DNA of 45,541 nt from Candidatus Magasanikbacteria bacterium GW2011_GWA2_56_11 (GTDB lineage Bacteria > Patescibacteriota > Patescibacteriia > Magasanikbacterales > UBA922), in contig LCRX01000010.1 in the NCBI GenBank assembly GCA_001004885.1, forward strand, positions 1 through 45,541, read 5' to 3'. The position numbers and the translations under genes were made by a program. Positions 16,936 to 23,490 of this stretch are shown in pieces. A model generated the notes under the pieces. It saw only the letters and a list, made by a program, of their open reading frames with translations. It was not told the DNA's origin and ran no database searches. Positions within the stretch are counted from its first letter, which is position 1, and every line of letters starts with the position of its first letter.

Positions 16936-17661
16936 TTAAAAAGTTAATTGCGCGAAACAGCCAATATAATTTGGCGTAACTGTCTGGATGTTCAGATCCT
17001 CATCACCTTGTTTTAAAAAAAGTTCAGCGTTTCCGGTTCCAAAAATAAGTGAGAAAGGATTGTCTGAAACAATTCCTCTCACATACTTTAACCCATTTCC
17101 TCTCGCTTCTGGCGCCCGGCCGGAGAGAACTTCAGTAAAAGCCACTTTCACTGCCTCCACATCGGTTTGTAGACTCTGTCTTACTCTTTTTAAAGTCTTT
17201 AAAATCCCCTGCCCGCGGTCGGCTAATACTACTTTTCTTTTATTAATGTCATACCCAAAAAATATCCCGGGCAAATCAGGCCAATTACCCAAATTGTGGT
17301 CAAAAGAATTATTCCCGATTTCTCCTGCTGCTGAGGAAATTAATGGAAAAATAGCGGCCAGCGCAGGAACCTGGCCCAATTCATTTTCAAACCGGCTTAA
17401 GCGCGCTTGAAAGACAGAGCTGTTTTGACAATAAAAATCTGAGGGAATTGTAGTGGGTTCTGGGGTGGTAACCCATTTTTTAGCCAAAAATGTAATATCC
17501 ACTAAATAGATATTAATATCCTCTAGCCTAAAATACCGGTGTCCGCCGGCTGATCGTATGGAGGGGAATTTCCCTTGTTTTTCCCACCGCCTTAGGGTAT
17601 CTACAGAGATTCCCATCATTTTGGCTGTTTCTCCGATAGAGAAGAGTTTGGGATTTTCCAT
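16936..17661 (-). CDS. MerR-type HTH fused to GHKL histidine-kinase-like ATPase
   Basis: The 241-residue protein starts with a MerR/excisionase-type helix-turn-helix (residues 6-50: FSIGETAKMMGISVDTLRRWEKQGKF, then GGHRYF). Residues 95-241 form a GHKL ATPase: the N-box-like EIGNNSFDHN (114-123), the G1-type DRGQGI (148-153) and the G2-type RGNGLKYV (187-194). No dimerisation/phosphoacceptor His domain is visible, so it is not an ordinary sensor kinase; it resembles an anti-sigma-type serine kinase tethered to DNA. The ATG at 17661 is preferred over a TTG at 17676, being 10 nt after the likely transcription start. The STAS-like gene follows after 2 bp. Confidence 0.85.
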   Translation of the reverse strand: MENPKLFSIGETAKMMGISVDTLRRWEKQGKFPSIRSAGGHRYFRLEDINIYLVDITFLAKKWVTTPEPTTIPSDFYCQNSSVFQARLSRFENELGQVPALAAIFPLISSAAGEIGNNSFDHNLGNWPDLPGIFFGYDINKRKVVLADRGQGILKTLKRVRQSLQTDVEAVKVAFTEVLSGRAPEARGNGLKYVRGIVSDNPFSLIFGTGNAELFLKQGDEDLNIQTVTPNYIGCFAQLTF

Positions 17662-17676
17662 ATCTTTATTAAACAA

Positions 17677-17734
17677 ACTATACCATAGTCTTAAAATCTA
17701 TGCAAGTTATTGTAAATATATGCAAATCTATGCA
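17677..17734 (-). promoter_or_regulatory. Promoter with phased operator repeats for the MerR-ATPase operon
   Basis: On the minus strand, TTGCAT (17705-17700), a 17-bp spacer and TATAGT (17682-17677) form the promoter. Three direct repeats of AAATCTATGCA (one with A for C) start at 17694, 17714 and 17724 on the plus strand, so their spacing is 20 and 10 bp, in register with the DNA helix. The first covers the -35; the others lie upstream, as expected for an activator or autoregulator. Confidence 0.7.
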
Positions 17735-17913
17735 TTTTTATTAGAATCTTAGTATCTGGAACTTAGTTCAGTTAAAATTAACAATAAGCTGACAATGACC
17801 AAAGACAGTATTCGGGCTATCGATCTCCGTAATGATGTGAGCCATGCCATGGCCATTTACAACACAACCATCTTGTGCTATGGTCCATGCCTCGACAAAA
17901 AAGGAGACACCCG

Positions 17914-18306
17914 ATGACCTACGATCTCGTTCCCGACCGCGTGTTCCTGACCGACGACTGCAGTGAGGCAAACCGGCCGAACTGCAAACAAAGGGGCAGG
18001 CCCCACGTTCACATCGGCTGCGGCGGCCACAACAACTGGCCGATCGGATCCGTCGCCGGCCTCGTCACGATCGTCAAGTGTCTGCAGGCAGCGGATTTCC
18101 TCACCGCTGAGCAGAGCCAAGACGCGCAGGCCAAGCTCAAGGCCCGCGACGGAGCGGGGCTCGCCGAACTCGCGGAGACGGAGACCGAGGCCGACCTCAG
18201 GAGGTACGAGTTCGTGCTCTTCATCGGCAAGGGCGAAGACCCCCTCGCGCCGGCGTACAGGGAGAGAGCGGCGCTCGTCATCCATTCGGTCTTCTTCCCC
18301 GGCTAG
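17914..18306 (+). CDS. Conserved-looking hypothetical protein, 130 residues
   Basis: No family recognised. The ATG at 17914 follows AAAGGAG by 7 bp; longer frames upstream lack a ribosome site. The protein is soluble, begins MTYDLVPDRVFLTDDC, has a Gly/His/Cys-containing segment (RPHVHIGCGGHNNWPIG), a helical Ala/Glu-rich middle and ends YEFVLFIGKGEDP...LVIHSVFFPG. HVHIGCGGH could bind a metal, which is speculation. It is much more GC-rich than the ATPase module beside it. Upstream (17740-17913) I see weak inverted repeats around CATGCCATGGCCAT and ATGGTCCATGCC. Confidence 0.55.
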   Translation: MTYDLVPDRVFLTDDCSEANRPNCKQRGRPHVHIGCGGHNNWPIGSVAGLVTIVKCLQAADFLTAEQSQDAQAKLKARDGAGLAELAETETEADLRRYEFVLFIGKGEDPLAPAYRERAALVIHSVFFPG

Positions 18307-18442
18307 CCGCCAGGCACGCGCTGCCGTGGCACGTTACCGCAGGTGCCCAGGCAAAGCGAATAAGCTGCGGTCCCTTCAAAAGCTGCTTTATTCAAGGCGG
18401 TTTTTGTTTGTCCGATTTCGGGCTCTCTGCCAATACTCGACA

Positions 18443-18471
18443 TTGACAATTTGACTGTAATCGCTTAATGT
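18443..18471 (+). promoter_or_regulatory. Promoter of the nucleoside phosphorylase gene
   Basis: TTGACA, 17-bp spacer, TAATGT. An AAGGAGA ribosome site (about 18486) and the ATG at 18499 follow. Confidence 0.65.
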
Positions 18472-18498
18472 AGCCCCGGACTGCCAAGGAGATAACAC

Positions 18499-19299
18499 AT
18501 GGGAGGATTAAAAGCTGACGCCCCGACCACGACGGCGGGCAAACAGTATCATCTTGAGACGAGCACAGGAGACCTGGCTCGCCACTGCCTTCTGGTTGGA
18601 GCGCCAGAGCGGGCAGAGATGGTCGCTGCCGAGTTCTTCGATCGCAAACCTGCGGCCAGGAAGGTCGGGGACCACCGCGGCCTCAAGAGCTTCACCGGCG
18701 AGTACCTGGGCGTTCCTATCTCCGTCGTCACGACGGGGATGGGCAGCGCCTCGACCGGGATCGTGCTTCCCGAGGCTGTCCGCTCGGGAGCCAGGCGGTT
18801 CATCCGCGTCGGCTCCTGCTCGACACTCCAGCGCGAGCCAAAGGTTGGCGAGTCGGCCATCGCCTGCGCGGCGGTGCGGCTGGACGGCGCGGGCGAGAAC
18901 TGGGTGCCGATACAGTACCCGGCGTACGCCGACTACCGGGTGGTCGCCGCTCTCGTGGATGCGGCCAACCAGCTCAACCTACCGCACCACGTCGGTGTTG
19001 AGGCTACCACTACCTGCTTTAACGAAGGGCAGGCGCGCCCTGACGACATGGGCTACATTCCACCCCGCCTCTTGGCGCAACATGAAGAGCTCACGCGACG
19101 CGGAGTCCTTCTGTACTCCATGGAGAGCGCGACGATCTTTGTCTGGTGCTCAACGCACGGCGGCTTCTGGGCCGGCTCCGTGAACGCCATCTACGGCAAT
19201 CGCCAGACCAACGACTTTGCGGTCACTGGCGACGAGGACGCTGCCCGGATCGCCCTTCGTGCCATGTGCCTGCTGCACACACGCTGTCCGATCGAGTAG
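18499..19299 (+). CDS. Uridine phosphorylase-like nucleoside phosphorylase
   Basis: Family PNP/UDP phosphorylase (hexameric type): LVGAPERAEMVA, SVVTTGMGSASTGIVLPEA, RRFIRVGSCSTLQ with VGE, and the late SMESATIFVWC segment carrying the ribose-binding Glu. The enzyme splits a pyrimidine (or purine) nucleoside with phosphate to give the base and ribose-1-phosphate, feeding the pentose phosphate route that transketolase serves. The 266-residue length is close to E. coli Udp (253). The start is fixed by promoter and ribosome site. It stands alone, with hairpins downstream. Confidence 0.85.
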   Translation: MGGLKADAPTTTAGKQYHLETSTGDLARHCLLVGAPERAEMVAAEFFDRKPAARKVGDHRGLKSFTGEYLGVPISVVTTGMGSASTGIVLPEAVRSGARRFIRVGSCSTLQREPKVGESAIACAAVRLDGAGENWVPIQYPAYADYRVVAALVDAANQLNLPHHVGVEATTTCFNEGQARPDDMGYIPPRLLAQHEELTRRGVLLYSMESATIFVWCSTHGGFWAGSVNAIYGNRQTNDFAVTGDEDAARIALRAMCLLHTRCPIE

Positions 19300-19312
19300 C
19301 AGAGTTCACTCC

Positions 19313-19384
19313 ACACAACGACGCCACACAGCCTTTCGCTCCAACATAATGTTGGGCAGAGGGGCGGAGGGGCGTCGTTTGTGT
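19313..19384 (+). terminator. Branched hairpin after the phosphorylase gene
   Basis: ACACAACGACGCC pairs with GGCGTCGTTTGTGT (one bulge), enclosing a second palindromic hairpin CCAACA-TAA-TGTTGG. There is no T-run at its base; the adjacent simple terminator at 19412 provides one. Confidence 0.55.
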
Positions 19385-19411
19385 TCATGGCCAGGCAGTT
19401 CTAACGGTAGT

Positions 19412-19441
19412 AACCGCCACCATCCCGGCAGCGGTTTTTTT
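19412..19441 (+). terminator. Rho-independent terminator
   Basis: AACCGC and GCGGTT form the stem, follow-on sequence is TTTTTT. Confidence 0.8.
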
Positions 19442-19451
19442 CTGTTCGGGA

Positions 19452-19480
19452 TTGAATCGTACCCTGAACTTTGGTACTAT
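19452..19480 (+). promoter_or_regulatory. Promoter of the tandem-SET gene
   Basis: TTGAAT, 17-bp spacer, TACTAT, with a GTG start 26 bp downstream of the -10. Confidence 0.55.
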
Positions 19481-19505
19481 TTACCTGCCTGACTTTCCGA
19501 AAAAT

Positions 19506-20447
19506 GTGAAAGACATAATCATTCAATCATCTTCCATCGCCGGCCGCGGCCTCTTTGCGGCCAGGGAGTTCAAAAAAGGAGAGACGATTTTTTGCGTGCG
19601 CGGAAGTACTATAAAATACCCCTCTGTGCCCGATTGGCACATTGGCCAGAAGTGGCTGAATATCGGCCCCAATACCTGGAAAATAGCCTACTGGGATGGA
19701 CCCTGGAAGTTCATTAATCATTCTTGCGCGCCGAACTCCGGACTGCGGGGCAAAACCAAAGTGGTGGCCATGCGTCCCATTTGCCGCGGCGAAGAGGTTA
19801 CTATAGATTACTCCTGCACCGAGGCCTCCACCAGCCGCTGGCGGATGGTTTGCCGCTGCGGCTCTTCCCGGTGCCGGAAAATTATTCGCACCGTACAGTT
19901 TCTGCCGGAAAAATTGTTTAAAAAATATCAGAACTACATCCCAAATTTCTTACAAAAAGAATACTTGTCCCAAAAAGTATATGAAGGGGAGCTGAGCGAC
20001 GGCACCCGGGTCCTTTTCGCCAAGGGCAGAATAAAGAAGGGCGAGATATTGTACACGGTGAAAGGACCGATAATTTATTACCCCAAGGCTCCGCGCTCCG
20101 AAATCGGCTTCCACTGGCTGGGCATCCGAAAGAACACCTGGCTCATACCGCAGAGGGAAAGCCCCTGGTGGGTCATGCGGCACTCGTGCCAGCCGAATGT
20201 CGGGCTAAAAGACCAAACCAAGGTAGTCGCCATGCGTACCATCTTCCCCCACGAAGAAGTGACTATTGATGATTCAATCACCGAGGCCGATCCGAACTGG
20301 AGAGTAGACTGCCGCTGCGGATCGTCCAATTGCCGGCGGGAGATCCGTTCCATCCAATACCTGCCGGAAAAACTATTCCGACAGTACCAGCCGTTTATCC
20401 CGAAGTTCTTTCAGGAAACCTACCGCAAAAGTAAGCTGCGCGCGTAG
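19506..20447 (+). CDS. Tandem SET-domain protein (putative lysine methyltransferase)
   Basis: Two SET domains in one 313-residue chain. The first has SSIAGRGLFAAREFKKGE, FINHSCAPNSGL, EEVTIDYS and a post-SET-like CRCGSSRCRKIIR. The second repeats the plan: LFAKGRIKKGE, MRHSCQPNVGL, EEVTIDDS and CRCGSSNCRREIR, each copy followed by LPEKLF and a YxxxIPxF(L/F)Q tail. SET enzymes methylate lysine in proteins with S-adenosylmethionine. In copy two the N of NHSC is R and the catalytic-position Tyr of DYS is Asp, so only the first domain looks active. I chose GTG 19506; a TTG at 19452 overlaps the promoter. Substrate unknown. A terminator follows. Confidence 0.85.
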   Translation: MKDIIIQSSSIAGRGLFAAREFKKGETIFCVRGSTIKYPSVPDWHIGQKWLNIGPNTWKIAYWDGPWKFINHSCAPNSGLRGKTKVVAMRPICRGEEVTIDYSCTEASTSRWRMVCRCGSSRCRKIIRTVQFLPEKLFKKYQNYIPNFLQKEYLSQKVYEGELSDGTRVLFAKGRIKKGEILYTVKGPIIYYPKAPRSEIGFHWLGIRKNTWLIPQRESPWWVMRHSCQPNVGLKDQTKVVAMRTIFPHEEVTIDDSITEADPNWRVDCRCGSSNCRREIRSIQYLPEKLFRQYQPFIPKFFQETYRKSKLRA

Positions 20448-20482
20448 GCCGGGTTTGGCCGCCGCGCTTGTGCTATCAACCG

Positions 20483-20517
20483 AAAACTCCGCCCAAACGG
20501 CGGGGTTTTGTATTTTT
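20483..20517. terminator. Terminator after the SET gene
   Basis: AAAACTCCGCC pairs with GGCGGGGTTTT around CAAAC, then a T-rich tract. Probably shared with the convergent TrmB-type gene. Confidence 0.8.
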
Positions 20518-20525
20518 AGTCCGCC

Positions 20526-21272
20526 CTATTCCACGGCCGCGTTTTGCGCCCCCTGCCACGACAGCTCATACGCCTGGCGCATCGCGTCGGCAATCGGTTT
20601 GCTCTCGAGAATTAGGGACATGTTCTCGACGTAGTTGATAAACGCCACTTTGTTATTGTAAATATTCACCTCGATGTCCGGCCAAAACAAACCGCGCGGC
20701 ACGATAACAGTTTGCGATAATTCGTTTTTATCGTACGGCTGGTGTTTGGCCTGCCAGCCCGAACCAGCGCCCGCGATCCGCCGGGCGCGGATGCCCAGCT
20801 TCACGCGCTTATCAATATAGAGGCGGTCGATAGAATACGTTTCGCGTTTGAAAAACTCGTCGGTGTTCCACTCCAAAATTTCGTCCGGGCGCGATTCGAG
20901 CGTATCATCGAGCACTTTTTGAATCGCCCCCTTACCCTCGTAAAAAATTATCCGCGGCTTGCCGTCCTTTTGGTTATAGCGGGCGGCGAGCTCGGGCATA
21001 GCCTTTTCTAGCTCCTCGTGCATGTCCGAGACCATGCGCAACAAAGCCTCCGGCGGCTCGGCCACAAATCGCGTCTTGCCCCGAGACAGAGTCTTGCCGA
21101 CAACACCTCGTCGAACCAGTTTGGCGAGAATCGAGTAGGCCGTGGTGCGCGGCAAGCCGGCTTCCTTGGCAATATCCTGCGCCGGAGCTACCGAGAGCTC
21201 AAGCGCCGCGAGATACACCTGAATTTCGTTTTTCGAAAACCCCAAACGCTGCAAGATAATATCAATAGTCAT
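20526..21272 (-). CDS. TrmB-family transcriptional regulator (paralogue 2)
   Basis: The 248-residue protein has the winged helix (LGFSKNEIQVYLAALELS, QDIAKEAGLPRTTAYSILAKL, RRGVVGKTLSRGKTRFVAE), a short helical linker and the C-terminal domain (RIIFYEGKGAIQKVLDD, YDKNELSQTVIVPRG, YNNKVAFINYVE). A longer frame to 21359 would translate the operator and promoter, so ATG 21272 is chosen. The promoter (TTGATT at 21323-21318, 17-bp spacer, TATATT at 21300-21295) gives a very short leader, and the operator at 21277-21291 lies on the transcription start. This points to autoregulation and to control of the divergent tRNA-like/NUDIX transcript. Effector unknown. Confidence 0.88.
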   Translation of the reverse strand: MTIDIILQRLGFSKNEIQVYLAALELSVAPAQDIAKEAGLPRTTAYSILAKLVRRGVVGKTLSRGKTRFVAEPPEALLRMVSDMHEELEKAMPELAARYNQKDGKPRIIFYEGKGAIQKVLDDTLESRPDEILEWNTDEFFKRETYSIDRLYIDKRVKLGIRARRIAGAGSGWQAKHQPYDKNELSQTVIVPRGLFWPDIEVNIYNNKVAFINYVENMSLILESKPIADAMRQAYELSWQGAQNAAVE

Positions 21273-21291
21273 AAATGACGAATAATTCGTC
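21268..21291. promoter_or_regulatory. TrmB-type operator, copy 1
   Basis: GTCATAAATGAC followed by GACGAAT-A-ATTCGTC (perfect inverted repeat 21277-21291). It lies between the -10 and the start codon of the minus-strand TrmB-type gene. An almost identical 24-bp sequence recurs at 21355-21378. Confidence 0.65.
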
Positions 21292-21354
21292 GTCAATATA
21301 CCACCATTTTTTGTTATAATCAAGAATAAATTATGGGCGAGTTGACTTATCCCC

Positions 21355-21402
21355 GTCATAAATGACGAAATAATTGTCGGACGCGTCCCCCTCTGGCATA
21401 CT
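21355..21402 (+). promoter_or_regulatory. TrmB-type operator copy 2 and divergent promoter
   Basis: The 24-bp element at 21355-21378 repeats copy 1 with few differences and overlaps the -35 of a plus-strand promoter: TTGTCG (21374-21379), 17-bp spacer, CATACT (21397-21402). Binding here would repress the transcript that runs into the tRNA-like gene and the NUDIX gene. Confidence 0.6.
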
Positions 21403-21465
21403 TCTTGCGTTCGGTCAGCGTGGAATTAGCGGCAAAAGCCGCCTGTTCCCCTGCCGTTGCTGTCT

Positions 21466-21699
21466 CGGGGCGTAGCGCAGCCTGGTAGCGCGCTCGATGC
21501 CGTGCCGGACAAAGGTTGGCCGTTCTCCCGCGTGAGTCCAGAACACGAGGTTCATGGACCCCACGTGCCGCGAAGATTGGTGGTTATGTGCTCCGGAGAC
21601 GTCCCAGCGTCCCCGCCAGCCACCACCCAGGTCCTGCAGGGAGAATTTGCCGCCTCCGGCCTAATCGAGAGGCCGCTGGTTCAAATCCAGCCGTCCCGA
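21466..21699 (+). tRNA. tRNA-Pro-like gene interrupted in the anticodon loop by structured sequence
   Basis: Both tRNA halves are clear. 5' half: acceptor CGGGGCG, TA, D arm GCGC-AGCCTGGTA-GCGC, G26, anticodon-stem strand CTCGA (21493-21497). 3' half: TCGAG (21665-21669), variable AGGCC, T arm GCTGG-TTCAAAT-CCAGC, acceptor CGTCCCG, A73. The halves pair in both acceptor and anticodon stems, and C1-G72 with A73 is Pro-like. Between the anticodon-stem strands lie 167 nt instead of 7. The insert folds by eye into nested helices: 21504-21509/21655-21660, 21523-21529/21639-21645, hairpin 21536-21544/21550-21559, and 21579-21584/21622-21627. I could not find a canonical group I core, and no excision leaving seven nucleotides gives U33. 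Intron, tRNA-like RNA or broken gene are all open. Confidence 0.7.
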
Positions 21700-21751
21700 C
21701 CTCCGGGCCGGGCGGTCATTCCTCCCTTCCGTTCCGGATACCGCCATCCCC

Positions 21752-22381
21752 ATGGACCGGGAGGCATTTTACGCCGAACAAATTGAAGCCTGGGAAAAAA
21801 CCGGCGGGCCGACGCGTGCCGTCGAGATTTTGGACGTATTTATCTTCAACCGATCCGGCGAGATGCTGGTGCAAAAACGGTCGTACCAAAAAGCCCATAA
21901 TCCCGGCCTGTTGGATAAATCCGTCGGCGGCCATATTCGGTCCGGCGACACGGCGGATTTTTCGGTCATGGTCGAGACGGTGCAGGAATTGCAGACCCCC
22001 TCCATTGTTTTAAAAAATGACAACGACTTTGAGAAGGCTCTAAAACTGCTGAGTGAATATATGGCGACAGTGGCCATTATTAAGCACGTAAAGACCAAAA
22101 TCTATATCATCGACAAAGTCCTCAAGGACAAGATCGTCCCCATTGCCAACAAGGTCCACCTCTATTACGGCATTTACGACGGCAGCACCCGGATCGTAGA
22201 CCGCGAAGCCAAAGGAACCCTGTTTTACTCTCTCCCGGAGCTCGAAAATGAAATGCAACAATTCCCCAAAGCTTTCACTTCGGACATGCATACATTCATC
22301 GGGGAGTTGCGCCCCGAAATGGAGCGCTTTCTCGCCTGTCTTTCTTCTGGCCAGCCGCCTTCCGCAGACCGACAAAAATGA
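21752..22381 (+). CDS. NUDIX hydrolase-like protein with divergent box
   Basis: The 209-residue protein opens with a NUDIX fold: RAVEILDVFIFNRSGEMLVQKRS, AHNPGLLDKSVGGHIRSGDTADFSVMVETVQELQTP. The NUDIX box GX5EX7REUXEEXGU is only partly kept (GX5D, X7, VET, QEL): the helix Glu residues survive but the first Glu and the Arg do not. The K(R)S...GLLDxSVGGH layout resembles the isopentenyl-diphosphate isomerase/MutT-like branch. NUDIX enzymes hydrolyse nucleoside or other diphosphates; a changed substrate or lost activity is possible. It follows the interrupted tRNA-like gene by 52 bp and is probably in the same TrmB-controlled transcript. Confidence 0.75.
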   Translation: MDREAFYAEQIEAWEKTGGPTRAVEILDVFIFNRSGEMLVQKRSYQKAHNPGLLDKSVGGHIRSGDTADFSVMVETVQELQTPSIVLKNDNDFEKALKLLSEYMATVAIIKHVKTKIYIIDKVLKDKIVPIANKVHLYYGIYDGSTRIVDREAKGTLFYSLPELENEMQQFPKAFTSDMHTFIGELRPEMERFLACLSSGQPPSADRQK

Positions 22382-22418
22382 TTCTAAAAATCACAGCCCC
22401 GGGCTGTGATTTTTAGAA
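22382..22418. terminator. Bidirectional terminator
   Basis: An 18-bp perfect stem, TTCTAAAAATCACAGCCC with its complement, separated by one base, between two convergent genes. Confidence 0.85.
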
Positions 22419-22425
22419 CCGACAG

Positions 22426-22914
22426 CTACATCGCCGCCGCCCGCTCCATGTGCTCCTCTACCAGTTGCGGTATCTTGCCCTGCAGCCAGCTGGCGGCCTG
22501 TTCTTCTTCCTGTAGTATTTCCCGGCACTTCGCCGCCACTTCCATCTCGCCGACCTTTTCCGCCGCGGTCACCAGTGCGCGGTAAGAGGCGATCTCCAGC
22601 TGCTCTACGGCGTATTCCTCGAGCGCGTTCTGGATCACGGCGTCCTTGCCCGGCCGGTTGATGGCGCCCCCGACCGTACCCATGAGGCTCGCCATCGCCT
22701 TTTTGAGCCGCGAAACGTCGCCGCCCAGCCGCTCAATACATTCCTTGTCCTCCTCAGCGTGCCGCCTGGCCGAGGCGATAAGCTCGTCAATTTTAGAGCT
22801 TACCTCCGGCATATCCTTGGCCTCTTGCCGATGCCGCTCGAGCATTTGCGCGTACGATTGCTCCACGCTATAGGCATCGTTAAGCCAAGTAATCAAAGTT
22901 TCTTTGTGAGCCAT
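22426..22914 (-). CDS. DUF892 (YciF-like) ferritin-fold protein
   Basis: The 162-residue, all-helical protein begins MAHKETLITWLNDAYSVEQSYAQML and continues ELIASARRHAEEDKECIERLGGD, then NALEEYAVEQLEIASYRALVTAAE. These helices with spaced E, H and D residues are typical of DUF892/YciF, a ferritin-like diiron family associated with stress responses. ATG 22914 is chosen because the longer frame to 22977 adds residues unrelated to the family. It is convergent with the NUDIX gene and divergent from the tRNA-fMet promoters. Confidence 0.88.
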   Translation of the reverse strand: MAHKETLITWLNDAYSVEQSYAQMLERHRQEAKDMPEVSSKIDELIASARRHAEEDKECIERLGGDVSRLKKAMASLMGTVGGAINRPGKDAVIQNALEEYAVEQLEIASYRALVTAAEKVGEMEVAAKCREILQEEEQAASWLQGKIPQLVEEHMERAAAM

Positions 22915-23022
22915 ACAATAGCAAGTTAAAAGTACTCTAAAATGTACGACGCATAGCCAATAAGACGGCTTACGCACTCATCATCCACCCCTCCCGCCCA
23001 TACCCGGCATTACCAGGCATAA

Positions 23023-23116
23023 TTGACATGCCGTCCCCGGAATGGTATCATGAAGGGCGACTCCGCCCACGACAACGCCCCGGCCACTTGATTTCCCAAA
23101 GGCCGTCGGCTATACT
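23023..23116 (+). promoter_or_regulatory. Tandem promoters of the tRNA-fMet/tRNA-Gly unit
   Basis: Promoter 1: TTGACA (23023), 17-bp spacer, TATCAT (23046). Promoter 2: TTGATT (23088), 17-bp spacer, TATACT (23111). Both point to the tRNA pair downstream. Confidence 0.7.
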
Positions 23117-23137
23117 AGGTCCATTCTCTGAACACAG

Positions 23138-23211
23138 CGCGGGGTAGAGCAGCCAGGCAGCTCGGCGGGCCCATAACCCGCAGGTCGCGGGTTCAAATCC
23201 CGCCCCCGCTA
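23138..23211 (+). tRNA. Initiator tRNA-fMet(CAT)
   Basis: The three GC pairs GGG/CCC in the anticodon stem, the C1-T72 mismatch in an otherwise complete acceptor stem (CGCGGGG/CCCCGCT), D arm GAGC-AGCCAGGCA-GCTC and loop CCCATAA mark it as the initiator. Residue 33 is C, not the usual U. CCA is not encoded. Confidence 0.93.
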
Positions 23212-23282
23212 CAACGGAGCCGGCGCGACCCTCCATAAGCAAAGACAAAGCGCGCCGCGCGCGCAGTAGCTTTAGCGAAGGC

Positions 23283-23356
23283 GCGGTAGTAGTTCAGTTG
23301 GCTAGAACGTCTCCTTGCCAAGGAGAAGGTCGCCGGTTCGAATCCGGTCTACCGCT
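23283..23356 (+). tRNA. tRNA-Gly(GCC)
   Basis: Acceptor GCGGTAG/CTACCGC, anticodon stem TCTCC/GGAGA with loop TTGCCAA, T arm GCCGG-TTCGAAT-CCGGT. It lies 71 bp after tRNA-fMet and shares its promoters. CCA is not encoded. A perfect 10-bp hairpin (23360-23384, loop TCCCC) follows. Confidence 0.95.
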
Positions 23357-23430
23357 CAGGAAGTTGCAGTCCCCCTGCAACTTCGGTATAATATGGTCTA
23401 GGTTATTCACAATAGCCTATACTGTGTGGC

Positions 23431-23475
23431 ACAAAACAAAAAGCACCCTCTCTATCAGGGTGCTTTTTGTTTTGT
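23431..23475. terminator. Bidirectional terminator after the tRNA pair
   Basis: A 19-bp perfect stem (ACAAAACAAAAAGCACCCT and its complement) around CTCTATC, with T-rich 3' arm in both directions. Confidence 0.9.
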
Positions 23476-23490
23476 CACGCAAGCTTACGC

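Noticed and set aside
21498-21664. Group I intron in the Pro-like tRNA
   Set aside because: GGAGAC and GGTCC could mimic a weak P7, but there is no guide pairing to the 5' exon, the spacing is too short for P3/P8, and stronger nested helices use the same bases.
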